DNA of 16,536 bases from JAKLDO01 sp035354435 (GTDB lineage: Bacteria > UBP6 > UBA1177): contig DAOQAY010000056.1 in assembly GCA_035354435.1 (NCBI GenBank), forward strand, positions 1-16,536. The letters are read 5' to 3'. The notes under the pieces were generated by a model. It was not told the DNA's origin, searched no databases, and saw only the letters and a list, made by a program, of their open reading frames with translations. Numbering within the stretch: position 1 is the stretch's first letter; every line of letters starts with the position of its first letter. The position numbers were made by a program, and so were the translations under genes. Below, in pieces: positions 14,527 to 16,536 of the stretch.

Positions 14527-15156
14527 TCAATTAATAAAAGTCCAGAGTACAAACGCCAGAATATTTGAAATGACATGAAATGAAATACTGTAGAATATTC
14601 TCCCTTCGCTTTTTTCAGTGAACAGTCCGAAAAGCAGTGAAGGAAAAAAAGTGGAAGCCCGTGTTATGTCAAGAAATGCTATGGCGTGAACTGCACCGAA
14701 TAATAGTGAAGTGAAAAGATTTTTTAAAGTGATTATTTTAAAGAACTTTTTGTTAAACTGTGAAAAGGCGTGCTCCTGTACATATCCTCTGAAAAAGAAT
14801 TCTTCGGGTATTGCTGCAACAGCTACAGCGGCAATTCCTTTTGTTACCGCTTTAAAAATTTCTGAGGTATCAGGAATTGCAAATTGATAATGTTTTAAGT
14901 TTATCCAGTAAAAGAAAAAAAGAACTGGATAGATTAAAACAACCGCAATAGACACAGAAAAGAAAAGCCTGAATCCTTTTATAGAAGGTTTTAGAAGATT
15001 TGCAGGAGAAAAAGTTCTATCAAGAATTAGCGGAAGAAAGATCAGAACAGCAGGGAATGCGTAGTATCTCACAGGGGTTTTGAAATAGTTCATGAAAAAA
15101 GCTGTGATAGTTATAACAACAGTCAATATAAGTGACAAAACAACTTTCTTTTTCAT
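14527..15156 (-). CDS. CPBP-family intramembrane glutamic endopeptidase
   Basis: 209 residues from ATG 15156, which has GAGG upstream; a TTG at 15168 is less likely. It is a multi-pass membrane protein with hydrophobic segments at about 5-22, 33-46, 62-84, 104-116, 147-160 and 186-206. The CPBP (Abi/Rce1-like) motifs are present: EExxxR as E118-E119...R123 in PEEFFFRGYVQ, FxxxH as F153...H157, and H194 in SFHVISN. In eukaryotes and some bacteria this family cleaves CaaX-type or other substrates inside the membrane; bacterial members also take part in peptide maturation and self-immunity. No peptide precursor gene is visible here, so the substrate is unknown. It diverges from ino1 with its own likely promoter. 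Confidence 0.88.
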   Translation of the reverse strand: MKKKVVLSLILTVVITITAFFMNYFKTPVRYYAFPAVLIFLPLILDRTFSPANLLKPSIKGFRLFFSVSIAVVLIYPVLFFFYWINLKHYQFAIPDTSEIFKAVTKGIAAVAVAAIPEEFFFRGYVQEHAFSQFNKKFFKIITLKNLFTSLLFGAVHAIAFLDITRASTFFPSLLFGLFTEKSEGRIFYSISFHVISNILAFVLWTFIN

Positions 15157-15179
15157 GAACAACCTCAAAAGTTATTGTG

Positions 15180-15207
15180 ATTCTACATAAAAACAGCCAC
15201 TTTACAA
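15180..15207 (-). promoter_or_regulatory. Putative promoter of the CPBP gene
   Basis: Read on the minus strand: TTGTAA (15207-15202), a 16-nt spacer, then TAGAAT (15185-15180). It lies about 25 nt upstream of the CPBP start codon, leaving room for the GAGG ribosome site. Confidence 0.4.
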
Positions 15208-15213
15208 AATTGA

Positions 15214-15266
15214 TTTCGTAAATGTTTTTTACATTCAGCGAAAAGAATGAAACTGTATTTACGAAA
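15214..15266. repeat. 10-bp inverted repeat in the CPBP/ino1 divergent region
   Basis: TTTCGTAAAT (15214-15223) and its exact complement ATTTACGAAA (15257-15266), separated by 33 nt. They lie just upstream of the putative CPBP promoter and just upstream of the ino1 -35 element. This could be a pair of regulator half-sites; no regulator is identified. Confidence 0.45.
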
Positions 15267-15279
15267 AAAATATAAATTT

Positions 15280-15308
15280 TTGACATTATGTGCCGTAATC
15301 ACTAATGT
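15280..15308 (+). promoter_or_regulatory. Putative promoter of ino1
   Basis: A perfect -35 TTGACA (15280-15285), a 17-nt spacer and a weaker -10 TAATGT (15303-15308). It would give a leader of about 70 nt before ATG 15386, which carries TGAGGAGA as ribosome-binding site. Confidence 0.5.
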
Positions 15309-15321
15309 ATCACAACGGCAC
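15290..15321. promoter_or_regulatory. Inverted repeat bracketing the ino1 -10 element
   Basis: GTGCCGT (15290-15296) and its exact complement ACGGCAC (15315-15321), separated by 18 nt. One arm is in the promoter spacer and the other near the expected transcription start. This layout fits a repressor operator. The G+C-rich arms stand out in an AT-rich stretch. Confidence 0.45.
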
Positions 15322-15385
15322 GGTTTTTGCTCAATCGGGCCGCACTTTTGTTTTTTTATTTTTATATATTTTTGAGGAGAATTTG

Positions 15386-16536
15386 ATGAAGCATTCAATT
15401 AAACCGGCTGATGGAAAGCTTATGATGTTCATTCCCGGAATGGGCGCTATTACCACAACTGTTCTTGCAGGTATTTTCAACATAAGAAAAGGTCTTGCAA
15501 AACCGATCGGCTCTGTAACCCAGATGGGTCATATCAGACTTGGAAAGAGAACAGACAAAAAATCACCGATGATTAAGGATTTTGTTCCGTTGGTTTCATT
15601 GGATAATATTGAATTTGCCGGTTGGGATGTTTTTGAAGAAAATATGTATGATGCCGCAGTTCATGCTGATGTTGTGCTTTCAAAACATCTTGACCCTATA
15701 AAAGAAGAAATGAAGGCTCTCAAGCCGATGAAAGCCGTTTTTTATCACGATTGGGTTAAGAATCTGAATGGAAAACATGTTAAAAAAGGTAAAAACCACA
15801 TGGATCTTGCCAATCAGCTTATGGATGACATGAAAAAATGTATGGCTGAAAAAGGTTGCACAAGAGCTGTAATGGTATGGAACGCTTCAACTGAAGCCTA
15901 TCACAAACCATGTGAAATTCATGAAAGCCTTGAGGCTTTTGAAAAAGCAATGAATGAAAATCATCCCGAAGTCGCTCCGAGCCAGATATACGCCTATGCC
16001 GCTTTAAAAATGGGTTTCCCTTTTGTTAATGGTTCTCCCAATTATGCGGTTGACAACAAGGCAATACAGGAACTTGCCAGCAAAAACAAGGTTCCGATAG
16101 CAGGAAAAGACTGGAAGACAGGTCAGACACTTATGAAAACGATACTTGGACCAGGACTTAAAACAAGAATGCTCGGTCTTGCCGGCTGGTTCTCAACCAA
16201 TATTCTGGGCAATCGTGACGGTGAAGTTCTTGACAATCCTGAGAATTTCAAAAGTAAGGAGGTTTCAAAACTTTCTGTTCTTGATACCATTCTTGAACCG
16301 GAAAATTACCCCGATCTTTATGGTAAATACTATCATAAAGTGAGAATAAATTACTATCCGCCAAGAGGCGATGCCAAAGAAGCCTGGGACAACATTGATA
16401 TATTCGGCTGGCTTGATATGCCGATGCAGATAAAGATAAATTTTCTGTGCAGAGATTCGATCCTTGCCGCTCCGGTTTGTCTTGATACGGTTCTTTTTAT
16501 TGATCTTGCGGCGCGTGCCGGTTTTTACGGAATTCA
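15386..16536 (+). CDS. ino1: 1L-myo-inositol-1-phosphate synthase (3' truncated)
   Basis: 383 residues are present, and the frame is still open at the window end; relatives I recall have about 430-440. ATG 15386 follows TGAGGAGA. The enzyme converts glucose 6-phosphate to myo-inositol 3-phosphate (also numbered 1L-1-phosphate) using NAD, the first step of inositol synthesis. The NAD-binding start is GMGAITTTVLAG (18-29), then GLAKPIGSVTQMGHIRLGKR. NGSPNYAVDN (215-224) and IAGKDWKTGQTLMKT (238-252, with lysines at the active site) follow. GWFSTNILGNRDG, KVRINYYPPRGDAKEAWDN and NFLCRDSILAAP complete the match to the bacterial, Bacteroidetes-like form. In bacteria inositol feeds inositol lipids or compatible solutes; which applies here depends on genes beyond the window. 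Confidence 0.96.
   Translation, partial: MKHSIKPADGKLMMFIPGMGAITTTVLAGIFNIRKGLAKPIGSVTQMGHIRLGKRTDKKSPMIKDFVPLVSLDNIEFAGWDVFEENMYDAAVHADVVLSKHLDPIKEEMKALKPMKAVFYHDWVKNLNGKHVKKGKNHMDLANQLMDDMKKCMAEKGCTRAVMVWNASTEAYHKPCEIHESLEAFEKAMNENHPEVAPSQIYAYAALKMGFPFVNGSPNYAVDNKAIQELASKNKVPIAGKDWKTGQTLMKTILGPGLKTRMLGLAGWFSTNILGNRDGEVLDNPENFKSKEVSKLSVLDTILEPENYPDLYGKYYHKVRINYYPPRGDAKEAWDNIDIFGWLDMPMQIKINFLCRDSILAAPVCLDTVLFIDLAARAGFYGI

Noticed and set aside
14527..15156. CPBP protease as part of a bacteriocin or immunity cluster
   Set aside because: No small peptide precursor, transporter or modification gene is adjacent; neighbours are housekeeping genes.
16146..16343. Small open frame within ino1
   Set aside because: It lies wholly inside ino1 in another frame and shows no domain or ribosome site of its own.
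1..16536. CRISPR array, insertion sequence or integrase-linked island ends
   Set aside because: No regularly spaced repeats, transposase or integrase motifs, or matching tRNA-end duplications were seen.

Overview
The window comes from a diderm (Gram-negative-type) bacterium. Several products look secreted or outer-membrane (a PEGA protein ending in a probable beta-barrel, and a small barrel-like protein with a signal peptide), and a classic bacterial thrS-infC-rpmI-rplT block is present. The phylum cannot be fixed from this window. The mix of an archaeal/anaerobe-type LeuCD pair, a BRO-N/DinD-like protein, a CFI-box C-terminal tail and a bacterial inositol-phosphate synthase fits a little-studied, probably environmental or anaerobic lineage. 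Hand counts of G+C are uneven: about 26% over bases 1-180, 48% over 1321-1440, and 53% over 10141-10200 inside thrS. The left end is therefore compositionally foreign to the core.

Region 1 (1-5446, + strand) is an accessory block of three closely spaced genes. It holds a 5'-truncated membrane protein with Sel1 repeats and a C-terminal CFI-box-like tail, a 584-residue coiled-coil/TPR protein of unknown role, and a secreted PEGA-repeat protein with a Lys/Pro/Tyr-rich linker and a C-terminal barrel-like domain. Together they could place parts in the cytoplasm, inner membrane, periplasm and outer membrane. This is the best candidate here for an undescribed envelope system, but its function is unknown.

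Region 2 (5455-7222, - strand) is a leuC-leuD type dehydratase pair of the two-subunit aconitase superfamily, whose substrate is uncertain. Region 3 (7444-8597, +) is a small XRE regulator followed by a BRO-N/DinD-like gene that carries a perfect 12-bp-arm palindrome inside its coding sequence. Region 4 (8620-9312, -) is a barrel-like exported protein.

Region 5 (9442-12999, +) is the translation operon: tandem sigma70-like promoters, tRNA-Val(GAC), thrS, infC (non-AUG start), rpmI, rplT and an IHF/HU-family gene. tRNA-Pro(GGG) follows, then surE (GTG start, no visible Shine-Dalgarno) and a YqaA/DedA-like membrane gene that overlaps surE by ATGA. Convergent to these is a CPBP-family membrane protease (-). 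Divergent from the protease, and cut off by the window end, is a 1L-myo-inositol-1-phosphate synthase gene (ino1) at 15386-16536. The region between the last two genes contains two perfect inverted repeats, one of which brackets the -10 element of the putative ino1 promoter.

No CRISPR array, insertion sequence, integrase, rRNA or origin was seen. No gap between genes exceeds 300 bases.
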